Part shown: one piece after another, positions 44,493-56,213 of the stretch
Layout: each line of letters begins with the position of its first letter
Position numbering within the stretch: the stretch's first letter is position 1
Source: Rusavskia elegans
Taxonomy: Eukaryota; Ascomycota; Lecanoromycetes; Teloschistales; Teloschistaceae
DNA length: 64,000 nucleotides
Assembly: GCA_011316305.1 (NCBI GenBank)
Contig: SAUG01000067.1
Location: 372,001 to 436,000 of the forward strand
Reading direction: 5' to 3'
Program-made: the position numbers and the translations under genes
The notes under the pieces: generated by a model
Databases searched by the model: none
Seen by the model: the letters and a program-made list of their open reading frames with translations, nothing else
Told to the model about the DNA's origin: nothing

Positions 44493-45559
44493 TCTGGATG
44501 CCTTGATTTTCCGTTTTGGGCCAAACTTATTGCCTCACCCTCCCAAGATGTATCGGTGCGGATTGCCCGCCACTGTCTCCGTTGAGCGAAACCCTCGATG
44601 TGTTATATTGGGAGATTGTTTCCCTCGACTGCGGGCTGAACCCACATCATATTTCCGAGGTTGCGCGCAAAAACTGGGGATAACATTCTCTGCATACTGG
44701 CGTCGGTCCGGTAACGTTCACAATTGACCGTTCGTATCAGCGCCTGGTGCCAAAAGAGAGGTTGCATTCTATCGACAAATCCATACCTTTTGGAGACCGT
44801 AGCAGAACCAGCCTGGTGAAATCCCGCTTTGGCTTTCCCTGTGGCGAAAAGTCTTATTTCGAACAGCAAATGGCATTTCCGATTCTCGAAATGGAGAGTC
44901 TAATGTGTCGCGCAAAACTCGTCATACCAGTACGCCATCCAATGATCTTCGCCGTCCAAAGCTGTGAAGAAGGGAGCCGATCAATATCACTAGACAACTT
45001 ATCAGCAATAATGACCTACCATTCGTTCACGCACACTCTCATAGCTTTTCACCGCCGAGGGAAGTAAGTCGTTGCTCAGCTCAAGCTAATGTAAGCGATG
45101 TACAGCAGAGGCATAACACTCGTTATGTGGTCCAAGAGTAACACCTGCATCTAATTCACCGCCCAGGTACCACCATCGGCTAGTCCTTCAATGCGATTGC
45201 CGGCCAGCAGATGCACTGTCGAGGCGAGGACTCAAAATTGCCATTGTTGTAGTTTGCGAGCTTGACCTGCGTTGTCAGAAAAGGAGGCTTGATCTACCCT
45301 GCCCACGACCTATCACCTCTCCATTACGCACTCGTGTGCAAACCAAAGCCCAACGTTGTACTGTGATAGTGATCGCAATGTAATACAACTGGAATAGAAA
45401 GCCTTGCGACTGAGATCCCATGGTAAGGCTTCAATCCTTTCGCTATCCTTGCCATCAATGTAGTAGTAGCAGTTTTCATGTCCAACTTCACAGACAATCA
45501 TTGTGAAACAGGCATACCAAGAAACAACGCCCCATTCCAACAATCCGATCTCAATCAAT
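44493..45559. other. intergenic region, no gene recognised
   Basis: Only short, mutually overlapping frames occur in this 1.07 kb between the 3' end of one secreted protein gene and the start of the other. Confidence 0.5.
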
Positions 45560-47366
45560 TCAGACCATCCCATCCTCATTCCCACAACAAGCATTCGATA
45601 TGTAGGTAGAATTACAAGGGCACTGATAGGGCACACCTCTCCGATCAACAAACTTACGCTCAATATCTCTCCCAGACAGCCCCTTAAAAACAAAGTGGGC
45701 CAGCACGAGACACACCGGCACCGGCGCAATAACATCCAAACCCAACCGCCTCCCATCTTCCGGACTCGGTATCCCACAAAAACAATCATTCTCATCCGCG
45801 GTGTCTCCAGCACCAGAATTAGAGCAATCCCGATGCCGGGAGCAATACCGTCCACACTCCGTAAATTTGCGTGACGGAGCAGCATCAGCAGCAGAAGCAG
45901 CCGGTTTAACAACCTGACTCGAATTCGGCGGCGCACGAGGAATACCCGGACCCAGGATCTCCACCGGCCACTCCATCTCACAGAACTGCTTCCCATCAAC
46001 ACCACAAGTGCCCGCCGCCGGCGCCGTCCCCCCAATCCGGGTCGCAGGCAGCTGAGCAGGCAGAATCCGCATCAGCGAAGCCTGCGCGTTCAGATTCTGC
46101 AGCACCATGGACCCGTCGTTGTTTTCCGCAACGTATATGCTTTCGAGTAGAGGCCAGACGCTGAGGCCAAAGATGCTGGTTGTTAGGTTTTCCTTTGTAG
46201 GACGGAAGGCGCAGGCGCAGCGGCGCCAGCAGTAGGTGCGGATGGCGACGGAGGCGAGGAAATTACCGCCTGACCAGGTCCATTCGTGACGGGGGGTGAA
46301 TTCGTCGGAGAACCAGACTGTGCGGGTGAGCTCGGAGGTGGAAGGGTCGATGCCCGTGTGGCAGTATCCACCGGCGTTGGCGGCACTGGATTTGAATATA
46401 TACATGTCAGTTTTCCCTGTATCTCGGGATATACAGCATCGCTACTGACCGGGCTCCACCTCCCATCTGGACAGCGCAGAATTCCAGCAGGTTTGTGAAG
46501 GCTGATCTGTCATACGGTCCCGGTAGTGGGAAATAGGGGACGCTACCGCGACACTCTATGTCGTTGGTGACATGATGGCTAACATCCAGGATAAAGCTCT
46601 GGAGGGCGACTTGGCTGATTAGAGGAATGCCCGGTGTTGCAGTCCAGGATTGATTACGGATGGCTACTCTGGCCACATCAACTTCCTTATCGCCTAGACC
46701 TCCTTTCCATTGCTCAGGCGGCGGGATGTTAAGAAGGCCAGTGAGCTGGAATGGGCCGGGGAAGTTAACAGGCCAGCTTATCAGCCGATTGAAAAAGGGG
46801 TCTACAACATGATGCCACGAGTCGAACCACGGCCTTGTTGCTTGGGTCCAGGAGGTCTCGAAATCATCAATCACCTCCTCCATGATCTCATGTGTTTGAT
46901 TCGATTCGGCTCGGAACATACGGTCATACTGGTTGGTTACGGGCATGATCCTTGGTTGAGCCGCGTTGGGGGGAAGGTTGTAGTTGCAGAAGCAGCGGTA
47001 TGTACACGCCAGCAGGACCCGTGGGTTGGCTAAAATTGGGCTGACCTTTGCAGCGGGACTGATGGCAAACGCCATATTCTGGGGTGGCATCGAAGGTCGC
47101 TGAGCGAGCAGCCAGTGTTCGCACCAACCCCCAACATGCTGGCCAGGGAGTCCTCCACCGTACTGTGGTTTAGCACAGAGTTGCTGCATAGTAAGTCCAT
47201 TGGGGTTGAAGTCACCAATGACAGGAAGCTCCAAGTCATAGCTGTTTCCGACACACGTGATGTTACCACGAGGATTTGCTAGTGCTGGATCGAAATTCTC
47301 CGCAACTGTGGCTCGTATGCATGCTGTGCATACTGCGCAGATTTGGATGATTTTCGTGAAGAACAT
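45560..47366 (-). CDS. large secreted cysteine-rich protein, unknown
   Basis: Exons 47366-46450 and 46385-45560, joined over a 64-bp intron with a perfect CTGAC branch site and CCAG acceptor, give 580 residues. A signal peptide covers about the first 22 residues (IIQICAVCTACIRATVA). Cysteines are spread through the chain, including LLACTYRCFCNYNL, TYCWRRCACAF, CGRYCSRHRDC, CFCGIP and YQCPC with NACCG at the end. No transmembrane segment is clear after the signal. I know related uncharacterised fungal proteins only in general terms. It is the largest member of the secreted-protein run. Confidence 0.68.
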
Positions 47367-47754
47367 GAAGTGCCAATCGGCAACGAGGTTGGCCAGTTGC
47401 TCATTTGCTTACTCTGTGAGTGGCTGACCTATTCAGACATCTTTGGTATGGCGTGAAAGGATCGTTAGTGAAGGGTACACAAGGACAACAAGGAGAAATG
47501 CTAGAGTATGGTGATGCTGGCTGATGACCAGATCGCTTACACTGCATAGATAAATTGACAAAGCGCATGTCGGATGGAAGTCTTAAGTAGCGCAGACGTC
47601 CACTAAAAACTTCCAATCGCGAAAATAATCATAGACGCATAAAGAAGCAGGCTGCCAGATTGTAGGAAAAAAATTGATAGCCGAGCCGTCGCGACATCGT
47701 GGGCCGACGTAAAGATCAGAATATACCTTTGAGTGTTCTTAAGTCACCGTCATG
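47367..47754. other. short intergenic region
   Basis: It holds the promoter of the secreted protein at 45560-47366 and the 3' flank of the CCCH gene; nothing else is seen. Confidence 0.5.
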
Positions 47755-49549
47755 CTACTTCTTCCCGATCATGGTTGTCCGAACTATGTTCAAATCAAGC
47801 CCGTGCAATTCCCTCTCGAATTTGCAATTCTCCCCAAATAAACAATCCTTTTTACCTGGAGTACTTATAGGGCATCTAAGATTTCGGGAATGGCGATCAG
47901 TCCGTGATACGAGAAGTATTATCGATCGAAAATTCGCAGTACCGAAAGGGGGGAGTGGACAGAGCATGAACTATAACATGGAGAGTGCCCACTCACCTAT
48001 GCCCATACATGCACTTCGGATCATCACACGCGGACCCCTGGCGGCAGGGTACCATCCTTGCCACGGTCTTCAATGCTGCCATCTCGGATTTGGACAATTT
48101 CTTGTTATGAGAATGGGTGCATGGATCATAACCGCAGTCACCACGTAGGAAGTGTACATTGCATAATTTCATTTTGCGTACGCGATCCACCTCGTCCTTA
48201 TCGTAGACCGTAGGCGGATCGATACGTTGGCCGAATCTATTGCGTGGAATTTCGGTGCTGGATGCCAGACTTGATAGTGTGGGCGTTGGCGTTGCAGGCG
48301 GCGACACTATTTGAACGGCACTTGTAGCGGCGGAGGCCCACGTTGGTGCTTTTGGATTCATAGTAGATGGGTTGCTTGGCGCAGGGCTGGGAGTAGACGT
48401 GCCAATAATGGGCTGGTAAGGCGACTGGTAACCGTTCGGTATAGGAGGTGAAATCGTCTCATTAGACGAAACTTGCATGGAGTGTTGTTGGAGCGACTGC
48501 GAAGCATGATATAATGGTTGATTATAAAGGTTGATTTTTGTGGAACGGAAAAGGTTTTCAATTTTGGCGGTGGAGTATTTAGCTTTCATAGCGTAGAGCT
48601 CCTTTTCGAAGGGAACGCCTTCCAGTAGAGTTATCCGATCCGTGATCATCGGTTCTGTGTATTGCTCGAGCAGCCGTGCGTATCCGTTATCGTGGGAACA
48701 CCCGAAAAATATATGCTGGCAGTGAAAGTTGCCCAAATGTAGCTTGAAGAGTTCTATTTCAAGGTCAGACTGGGGAAAGTACCGAATGAAGGATGGTATT
48801 GAATACCGTTGATCTTCTCGTCTGCTCGGTCTTTTCCAGGGCCAACGTCAATGAAATCGAACAGTATTTTGCTTCCAGTGAATCCACGGTAAAATTCTTC
48901 AACGAGGCTGGCTTTCTCCACGAGACCAGCTCTCCAGCAGACCTCGGATAAACCCTTCATATTGGCATAGATTCTTGTCACGATCCGGCAGTCTGAAGGA
49001 ATATCGGGCAGCTCGTCGTGAACATGGTCTTTTATTCCATTCCAGAGGCCGGCTGCCGCTTCTTTTCCGCCGATCTCTCCCTTGCGTACCAAATTGTCCT
49101 CGAATATCATGCCATCGCCGTCAATCAGCACCAAGACGAAAGGATCGCGGTTCTGCAGCATTGTCAGCGTGCGCCATGTTGACTCTTGCAGTGGTGGCTC
49201 GGAGAATTGGTGTTGAGAAGCATGATGGACGGGACGGTGGTGGAAGAGAGTACCATGAATGCTTTGAGCTTGCGTAATTCATCTTGGAGTTTTCGCTCCC
49301 GTAATTGACCTTCACGGTTGAATTGGGTCTCGCGCTGGTGATCCAATGCCATCTGCTGGTACGATTGATCTAGCGTGTCGACCCGAGAGAGAAGCTCCTA
49401 TTGAGACGAGTCAGCATGTCAATCGGAGCACGTCTTGGGAGAATAGGACAGGTATTCACGAGGATAAGCTCATTCTTGTGATGTTCAACCCCCTTGAGCA
49501 TTTCGAAGCGTTGCCGCAACTCGTGATCGCTCATGCTGTCTAAAGCCAT
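47755..49549 (-). CDS. triple CCCH zinc-finger protein
   Basis: Five exons, 49549-49460, 49397-49254, 49152-48807, 48753-47997 and 47875-47755, keep phase throughout and give 485 residues. The N-terminus is a short coiled coil. A PIN/NYN-like or DUF block follows, with FVLVLIDGDGMIF, RIYANMKGL, LFDFIDVGPG and FGCSHDNGYARLLE. After a Pro/Ser/Thr linker come three Cys/His clusters: LCNVHFLRGDCGYDPCTHSH, CRQGSACDDPKCMYGH and CPISTPGKKDCLFGENC. Unspliced reading would stop right after the second finger (HR then TGA), so the last 121-bp intron is needed for the third. Probably an RNA- or DNA-binding regulator. I have seen this architecture annotated as fungal CCCH zinc finger DNA binding protein. 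Confidence 0.82.
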
Positions 49550-50370
49550 ATTGAGCCTGCACGAATGGCGTCTGGTATAATCGATGAGACGTTGCAGAAG
49601 AGTAGGCCAGAGCTGAGTTGGACAGTCGCGTACAACAGACAGCGCCTACCTTACTGTCGTGTTTGCTTTATGATCTATGCGTTATGCAGATGGCGGAACG
49701 GTTGCGCAAGCGGTCCCAGGCTTCAGCCAATCAGCTCAGTTGTTTATTCGTGCAACTGATTTAACAACCTGCTTCTACGATTACCATCAATTGTACTTGT
49801 ACGTCTGCCATGCATGAGTTTGCCAGGATACTGGACTCTTCTCAAGGAGCACCCCATTTCAAGCTCTTGACATATGGGTGTCCATCTCAGGTAACCCCAA
49901 TACATCAGCGAGCGATGATTTCTCATTTACAGTAACGGGTTCTTCCTGCAAAAAGCCGTTTACCTGGCCTCGTCTTTCAATTCCTCCTGAAACGGCTCGT
50001 GTAAACCATCAATCGCAATAAGAGGCATACAACGTCCGCTACCTCGATATATGATTTCGATGCGACCATTGCCCATGCCTGAGCAGTGACCTGGAACGGT
50101 ACTTGGTTTCTAAGGCACCCTGTTTGGTCGTTGCTATGTGGCCCACATTGCGGTTGATATTCAATACGACGAGGACTGCAGGAGCTCTCATGAAGTGAAG
50201 CTAGTTGGTCTGTTGAAGATATCCAATCGTCCGAAGACCCTACAACACACCTTGGCATTCATATCATTTTCTCCACATAACACATTTCGTATCAACAACA
50301 TCGTGGTCTCCAGAATCGTCGAGGCTCACCGCAATTCACTGTTTGGTCGCGGTAGCCGGATTGCACACCA
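49550..50370. other. divergent intergenic region with a dispersed repeat
   Basis: Between two divergent starts. It holds the second copy of the dispersed repeat (50099-50174); no gene is seen. Confidence 0.55.
50099..50174 (+). repeat. dispersed intergenic repeat, copy 2
   Basis: Counterpart of 42911-42982; it shares GTGGCCCACATTGCG and ACGACGAGG. Confidence 0.6.
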
Positions 50371-51536
50371 ATGGCTCAAGCCCAAGCACGAAGTGGCCAT
50401 GACCAGGTAGCATTAACTTTGGGAAAGGCAAGGAAAGTAGCCAGACATGGCGCCCTCTACGTGGCCCGTGCCACCTTCCGGCCTTTGAAAGAGAAATTCC
50501 ATCCGTCGATACCTGATCAACTGAGCGCGAGGAAAAGCGAAGTTCAAGGTAATGACACGCCCTCGATGTGTCGGCCGCTAACGCTGATGATGCAGGATAC
50601 TTGGGCCTTCCTCCCGAGATACGGCTTCAAATTCTCGCAGAAGTACTAGTACCTGGAATGGTCTGCCCTTGTCGAGGGTTGACAGCGCATGAGAGGTGCG
50701 CCCAAGATTGGCAAATCATGACCGCAGCACTTTTGCAGGCCTGGCGAAACTTCATCCGCAATCCCTCGTCCTCTCGTCTTCGGTGGATATCTCGGACTTT
50801 CAGTGGGCGTAACGTCGTCTACTTCGCCACGATAGAATGCTTATATTCCGTCAACTTTGTACCTCGCTGCCTATCAACTTGCCGCACGGTCTATGAGGAG
50901 GGTCACGAGCTCTTCTACTCGAAGAACATCTTTTTCATGAGTTATGGACCCCTATCGACCAGCAAGGATTACTACGACGGACTGCAAACGAAGCACAAAA
51001 GATTGATCCGTCACATGGTAATCGAACTTCACTGGTGCGACCTCACCAACGAAGCTTTTGGCTATATCGAAGATCAGCTGCGAGCGAAAGACGTAGCTCG
51101 GGGTAGATTACCACCTGATGACTCCCTCGAGGACTGGCTCGGTCCTGTAGTCTACCAGCTCATGTCAATCTGGCGCTCCAAATTAGCCTGGCTCCAGGAT
51201 TGGACCTGGCTCCAGGACCTTGAGATCCACAGTTGTCTCCGCGCAAGGAAGGGCCTGGACGATCTTTTGCCACCTATCGAGTCCTTCAAGGTCCCAGGTG
51301 AGCACTTGCCGGGTTTCCTCAAGGGCATTGGCCCTGTCGAGCCACATTGTCCCGTGGTAGACTGCTACAAAGAATGTAACAGCGTTTTTGCTGAGCAGAT
51401 GCGTATCCAGGAGGAGTTCATGTGGACTATATTTACATGGATGATTGGAGCGTCTGGATGGAAGTGCACCAAGGCAATGATTCGAAAGAAGGTATACGAT
51501 GACGCGAGTGCAGCAAGAAGCCATGGTATCCTATGA
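50371..51536 (+). CDS. F-box-like/2EXR-type fungal protein
   Basis: Exons 50371-50548 and 50596-51536, split by a 47-bp intron with a GCTAAC branch site, give 372 residues. The basic N-terminal ~60 residues are followed by YLGLPPEIRLQILAEVL, the start of an F-box-like helix bundle found in many ascomycete proteins. Later blocks CRTVYEEGHELFYSKN and IRHMVIELHW match the usual layout, in which a collapsed-peptide CR-x-xYEE motif precedes a leucine-rich stretch. Such proteins may act as ubiquitin-ligase adaptors, but most are uncharacterised. Confidence 0.72.
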
Positions 51537-51699
51537 ATGAAGGTCCTGATCCAAGAGGTCAGACGCTACATCTTGTGGTATGAGACGCCCCCCTGTATGG
51601 TCGGATGGAGGGGAAATGGGACACCCGACAACGTTGTATCATCAAAAGAAAATGAAAAATCCCTTAGATCCCTTGCAAACCGATGAGTTCCTTGTGCCG

Positions 51700-52080
51700 T
51701 CAATGGTCAAATGGACCAAACAAATCAACATCAGCCACAACCTCGTTCACTCCGGGTAAGATTCCCTCCACCGTATACGTAGCATCCTGCCTTCCCGCCG
51801 GCGTTATGGGTACCCAAGTACCGCCATGCGGAGTCATCTCCATGGGTCCATGTGGGAAAAATGCTCGAGGTGATATGTTCCTGATGGGCTTAGGGAGAAG
51901 CTCGGTAGTAGAGAACATCCGGTCAAAATGGGTGTGAGCCTTGCGGAGAAACGCCAGAGAAGGGTAGGGAAGATAGGAGAAGATCTCGATCAGTAATTCG
52001 CTGGGAAGCAGTAGGAGATGTGGTTTCCGGGAACGTATCACAGGCTGATCTGAGTGGTCATAGCTTGACGGTAGACTCAT
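51700..52080 (-). CDS. small F-box protein
   Basis: One exon encodes 126 residues. LLLLPSELLIEIFSYLPYPS followed by LAFLRKAHTHFDRMF is a canonical F-box, the Skp1-binding module of SCF ubiquitin ligases. There is no room for a substrate domain beyond about 70 further residues, which contain Pro and Gly. It converges with the F-box-like gene at 50371-51536. Confidence 0.68.
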   Translation of the reverse strand: MSLPSSYDHSDQPVIRSRKPHLLLLPSELLIEIFSYLPYPSLAFLRKAHTHFDRMFSTTELLPKPIRNISPRAFFPHGPMEMTPHGGTWVPITPAGRQDATYTVEGILPGVNEVVADVDLFGPFDH

Positions 52081-52335
52081 GATAACTTGTAGGCTGTGGT
52101 TCAGTCTGCGGAGCCGGAGATGTTGAGGTTGAGGTGGCTACTGCGTCAGAGCGCTTGTCAGCCGCGTCACTAGCATACGTTCAATAATCGCCACGCTCGC
52201 TGTGTATAGCGAAGTTCCTCGATTCAGATCATGCTTTTTTGAATTTGAAAGTCAAAGGGTCCCCGCCGATACCTCGAGGCCGGCCCCGTCAACTTCAACA
52301 ATGCTCTCACAGGAACACCTTCGAACCCCACCAAT

Positions 52336-53908
52336 ATGAAATCTCGATCGCCATCGCCCTCGATCTCGCCTACTGCTATGAGAAGGAAGCCTAAGAGCTG
52401 GGCAAGGAAGTGCGAACGTTACTGCTGCTCCGTCGTCATCTATATCCCACTGGGCTTTGTCTACGGTCTGACGACCTGGGGAGTATGGGTGGCGGCAGGC
52501 ATAGGGTTTCGCGTCAAGGCTCCTGCCAGCACAGGTCGACCATCCGTGTTTGAATGATGATGGGAAGGGGCTAATTCATCGTACAGGTGTCCTGGCCTCG
52601 GCCCTTGTGGTCACCCTGTTTGCACTTCTCAATTGGTCGTACAGCACGGCGGTCTTCACCGACCCCGGCTCGCCTCTCATAGCTGATGGGAAACCGCGGT
52701 ACTCCCATCTCCCAACGCACGAACCATCGGCTCAGCAAGATCTTCCTTCATTTACAGTCAAGTCCACTGGGGCCGCTCGCTTTTGCAAGAAATGCCAAGC
52801 GAAGAAACCGGATCGAGCGCATCACTGCTCGACATGCAGACGCTGTGTGCTGAAGATGGACCATCATTGTCCCTGGTTAGCCACATGCGTCGGGATGAGG
52901 AACTATAAACCTTTCCTGCTGTTTCTGATCTATACAACTGTTTTCTGTTGGTTATGTTTCGGCCTTACCGGGCATTGGCTATGGACAGAGATCATGAATG
53001 AGGGACAATTCGATGAGACTTTTATGCCGATCAATTACGTCTTGCTGTGCACTATATCCGGCATCATCGGACTGGTCCTGACGGGATTTACTGCATGGCA
53101 TCTGAGCCTGGCGTGGAGAAACCAGACCACGATAGAGTGTCTGGAGAAGACGCGGTATCTGAGTCCGTTACGAAAGTCGATAAGGAAGCATCAGAATGGC
53201 GTTCACGGGCAAACCTATGGGCGACAGCTTGCCGAGATCCATGCAAATGCGGTACCAGGTGCCACAAGAGACGAGGAAGGCGAGGAGATGCTTGCGCCGA
53301 ACGGCATGACCCGGTCACCAGCCCTGCAAGCTCTGCGATCCAACTACAATGACATGGAACAATCAAGGGAGCGGCAGCGCTATGAAGATTATCTCGACGA
53401 ACAAGATTCGGAGAAGCTGCCCAATGCCTTTGACCTTGGTTGGAGGACCAACTTGCGGAATCTCTTTGGGGAAAAACCAATTTACTGGTTCTTGCCCGTT
53501 TGCAACAGCATTGGCGATGGTTGGCAATGGGAGCCAAGTCAAAAATGGCTCGAAGCTCGGGAAGATATCAAGCGCCAGCGGGGTTCTCAATGGGACCAAC
53601 AGCCTCGGTATGGCGAAAGATATGATTCCCGATACGCACCAGGTGATATAGAGAATGGGGATCTTGCAACATCGGACGGGGCTCCATTTATGACTGACAA
53701 TGACAGTGCATCGAGCAAGATGTCCTTGAAAACATTGAGAAGACGCGAAAGCTTCGACGAAGGTGATAATAGCGATGATGTTGATGCTTATGATGTTAGT
53801 AGCGATGAAGAGGAAAGTGGGACCTCCCAGCATCGTGATGCTTGGTATGGGTCGACTGAGCCGAGGACTCACGGCAGAGAGGAGAATGGATGGAAGAAGT
53901 GGGACTGA
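52336..53908 (+). CDS. DHHC palmitoyltransferase, Pfa3-like
   Basis: Exons 52336-52534 and 52587-53908 give 506 residues; the 52-bp intron has a weak GTCGAC donor but restores the frame and the second membrane segment. Two N-terminal membrane segments are followed by the cysteine-rich domain CKKCQAKKPDRAHHCSTC, then the catalytic KMDHHCPWLATCVG with the DHHC motif, then two more membrane segments. AVFTDPGSP before the domain is the DPG motif; a TTxE-like motif (QTTIE) follows segment 4. This is the layout of Pfa3/Pfa4-type S-acyltransferases of the vacuole or ER. The long C-terminal tail is acidic and disordered. Confidence 0.9.
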
Positions 53909-55371
53909 TATCCCAAGCACCGGATAGGTTAAAAGTCGTACACCATTGGACGATGCTTTGGAAAGGCACCCATATATCGACGATAGCAGCGGTTCAAATG
54001 GAGCACTTTAAAGTGTTTGGATGATCCTGGGAATGTGGCGAAACCAGGTCAGCATACTCCATGGCGACACCAGGCATTTCCACTCCTGGAGAAACACCTC
54101 AAGAAAGAAGCACTCGGTGTGCAACAACTTCGGCTGTCGTCCTGTTTGGGATCAGAGGCAAGTCCTGCCTTGGGTGTATCGTTCAACAGCGACAGTCATG
54201 AGGTGTCTCTGCACACCTCATATGGCGTCACCTACACAACGAAGTGTGATGAGCTACCGTTGTCTGTGGTATATTCAAGAGCATGGCGCAATGCTCGCCA
54301 GTGCAACTTAAGAATGCCATCTTGATAGCAGAATCGAACGGCAGCAGTAAGCCAGTATCAGGTAGAGCCCTAACGACAACCAGAGGCAAGGTTTGTAACA
54401 CACTTCCAAGATTGATAGTCCACACTGACTTTGTTCAGAGAGATGGCTGAGACGACAATCAGTGGGATCCAATGTCGGGCTTTCAGGAAGAAGATGTGAC
54501 TGGTGGTTGGAAGTCCAAGTCGACACTCTGGTAACGGTGGCTTTGGGAAGGTTTGTAGTCATGCATATCCTGGGCAAGGCTCACGTTGTTATTTTGGAGG
54601 CAAGCGAACAGATCGCACCAACTTCGCATCTCTGGTTTACCATCGTATCTTTCGCTGGGACGCTTGCAGCGGGACGGCTTACAACTTGGATATTATCAAC
54701 AGCTTGGTGGGATAATTCCTCACAGTCTCGTTTGCATCTGACCTTAACTGAATTCCACTTCCTTTTTCCCAAAGTCATTCTGTTCAATAATCACCTCAGT
54801 CCGCGCACAATATATCTGTACTAGTCTGCGACTGGGCTACGGTGGTCCCGTCCTGGCGAGGAGACATGTCTTCAGCGGTACTGGCAGAATTCGTTCTGCC
54901 CTGCCTTGACGCCATCCCAGCGACTCAGGTGTTTATCCAGACATTATCTCTTCAACATCGAGGAGGTACGCTGCATCCATAGCGGATCATACATCTTTTC
55001 TGACTCGCTGCAGACTCATTGAGGAAAGTATACTCGTGCATCCATCAATCTTGGGTTTTCAGGAGTCATATTTGATCAAGAATCTCATGTAGATAATTGA
55101 TCCAACAAACATTGTGCGGTCCTTATGACCCATGGCAACATGTTCTTCCAACATCTCACATATAAAAAGAGATGCATTCTTTCCTCATCAGTTCTCTCCT
55201 TATCAAACTTCTCCTCATCAGTCCCCCAAGTCTTCCTCACTTTCCGTATCCTATATCAAACCCCTTCATCAAAACTACATCTTAGAAACCCCTTGAAATC
55301 CCTTTCCCCCAACAACACCCCGATCATCATCACCCCACCAACACAAGAAAAAACAAAACCCGCCTCCCCAA
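53909..55371. other. long intergenic region, no gene recognised
   Basis: About 1.46 kb between two plus-strand genes. Small frames at 54017-54824 overlap in several phases and show no conserved motif. The 200 bp before 55372 are pyrimidine rich, as in many fungal promoters. Confidence 0.5.
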
Positions 55372-55977
55372 ATGGGGGGCAATACCCTCTCCCGCATGGT
55401 TCTCGGTCAACAAATGCTAGACCAAATGGACGACCGAAGAACAGACTACGTCAGCAGACGAACCGGCATGCCAGTACCAAGACCCGATCACCTAGGCGGC
55501 CCTCGATCCTGGGATCCCCCACGAAAAAACCAGCAAATGCAACCAGCCATGGGCTTTGGCGGCCCTCCACACATGATGGGCGGAGGTATGCCGCAGGGAA
55601 TGGGCAGTAGAGCCAGTAGAATGAGTGGAGCAGCGATGGGCGCAGCAGGGATGGGGCCGCCGCCGCCGCCGCCGCCGCCGGGATTTGGCAATATGGCTAC
55701 GAATGGTACTATCGGGGGCCATGGACCAGGGATGCATGGTGCTGGAGGGATGGGTCCTCCTGGTGCAGGAGGGCATAGGATGCCGACTGCTTCGACGCAA
55801 GCTAGTGGGATGTCGACGCATGCGAGTCGGGCAAGCCGTGCGAGTCGTGCGAGCGGTCACGGAGGTGGAGGAGCCGGTGGAGGACCCGGCGGAGGACCCG
55901 GTGGTCCACCTGGTGGTCCACATGGTGGGGCTGGGGGACGGCGTCAGCGTCGCGATCGTTATGCTACGGATAGTTAA
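55372..55977 (+). CDS. Gly/Met/Pro-rich low-complexity protein
   Basis: A 201-residue frame starts at ATG after a pyrimidine-rich, CA-rich leader. The first ~60 residues are ordinary, with LSRMVLGQQMLDQMDDRR. The rest is low complexity: Gly-Met repeats, a run of nine prolines, SRASRASRAS units and a GGGPGGGPGG tail ending in basic RRQRRDR. It looks disordered. No family is recognised; it could be an RNA-binding type protein or a chance frame in repetitive DNA. Codon use and clean start favour a real gene. Confidence 0.5.
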   Translation: MGGNTLSRMVLGQQMLDQMDDRRTDYVSRRTGMPVPRPDHLGGPRSWDPPRKNQQMQPAMGFGGPPHMMGGGMPQGMGSRASRMSGAAMGAAGMGPPPPPPPPGFGNMATNGTIGGHGPGMHGAGGMGPPGAGGHRMPTASTQASGMSTHASRASRASRASGHGGGGAGGGPGGGPGGPPGGPHGGAGGRRQRRDRYATDS

Positions 55978-56213
55978 ACGTCATAGGACTCTTTTCGGTG
56001 TGAAAGGGAAGTGCCACAGTATATGATTGTGATATGCATGTAATAAATTTCCATGGTTTAGCGGATCCTAGATCGTCGTGTTATTATTGTAACATACATT
56101 GACCTTTCCCTGAAATTATGTGACCTTCGCCCTTCGCCATTGCTATGCTTAGTTTCCTACATGATAGTTATACTCTACCTGAAATGCATGCCGATGAATC
56201 TGAATCGTGAAGG

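Noticed and set aside
53047..53920. Several frames antisense or out of phase within the DHHC gene
   Set aside because: They overlap the spliced Pfa3-like coding sequence and show no own motifs.
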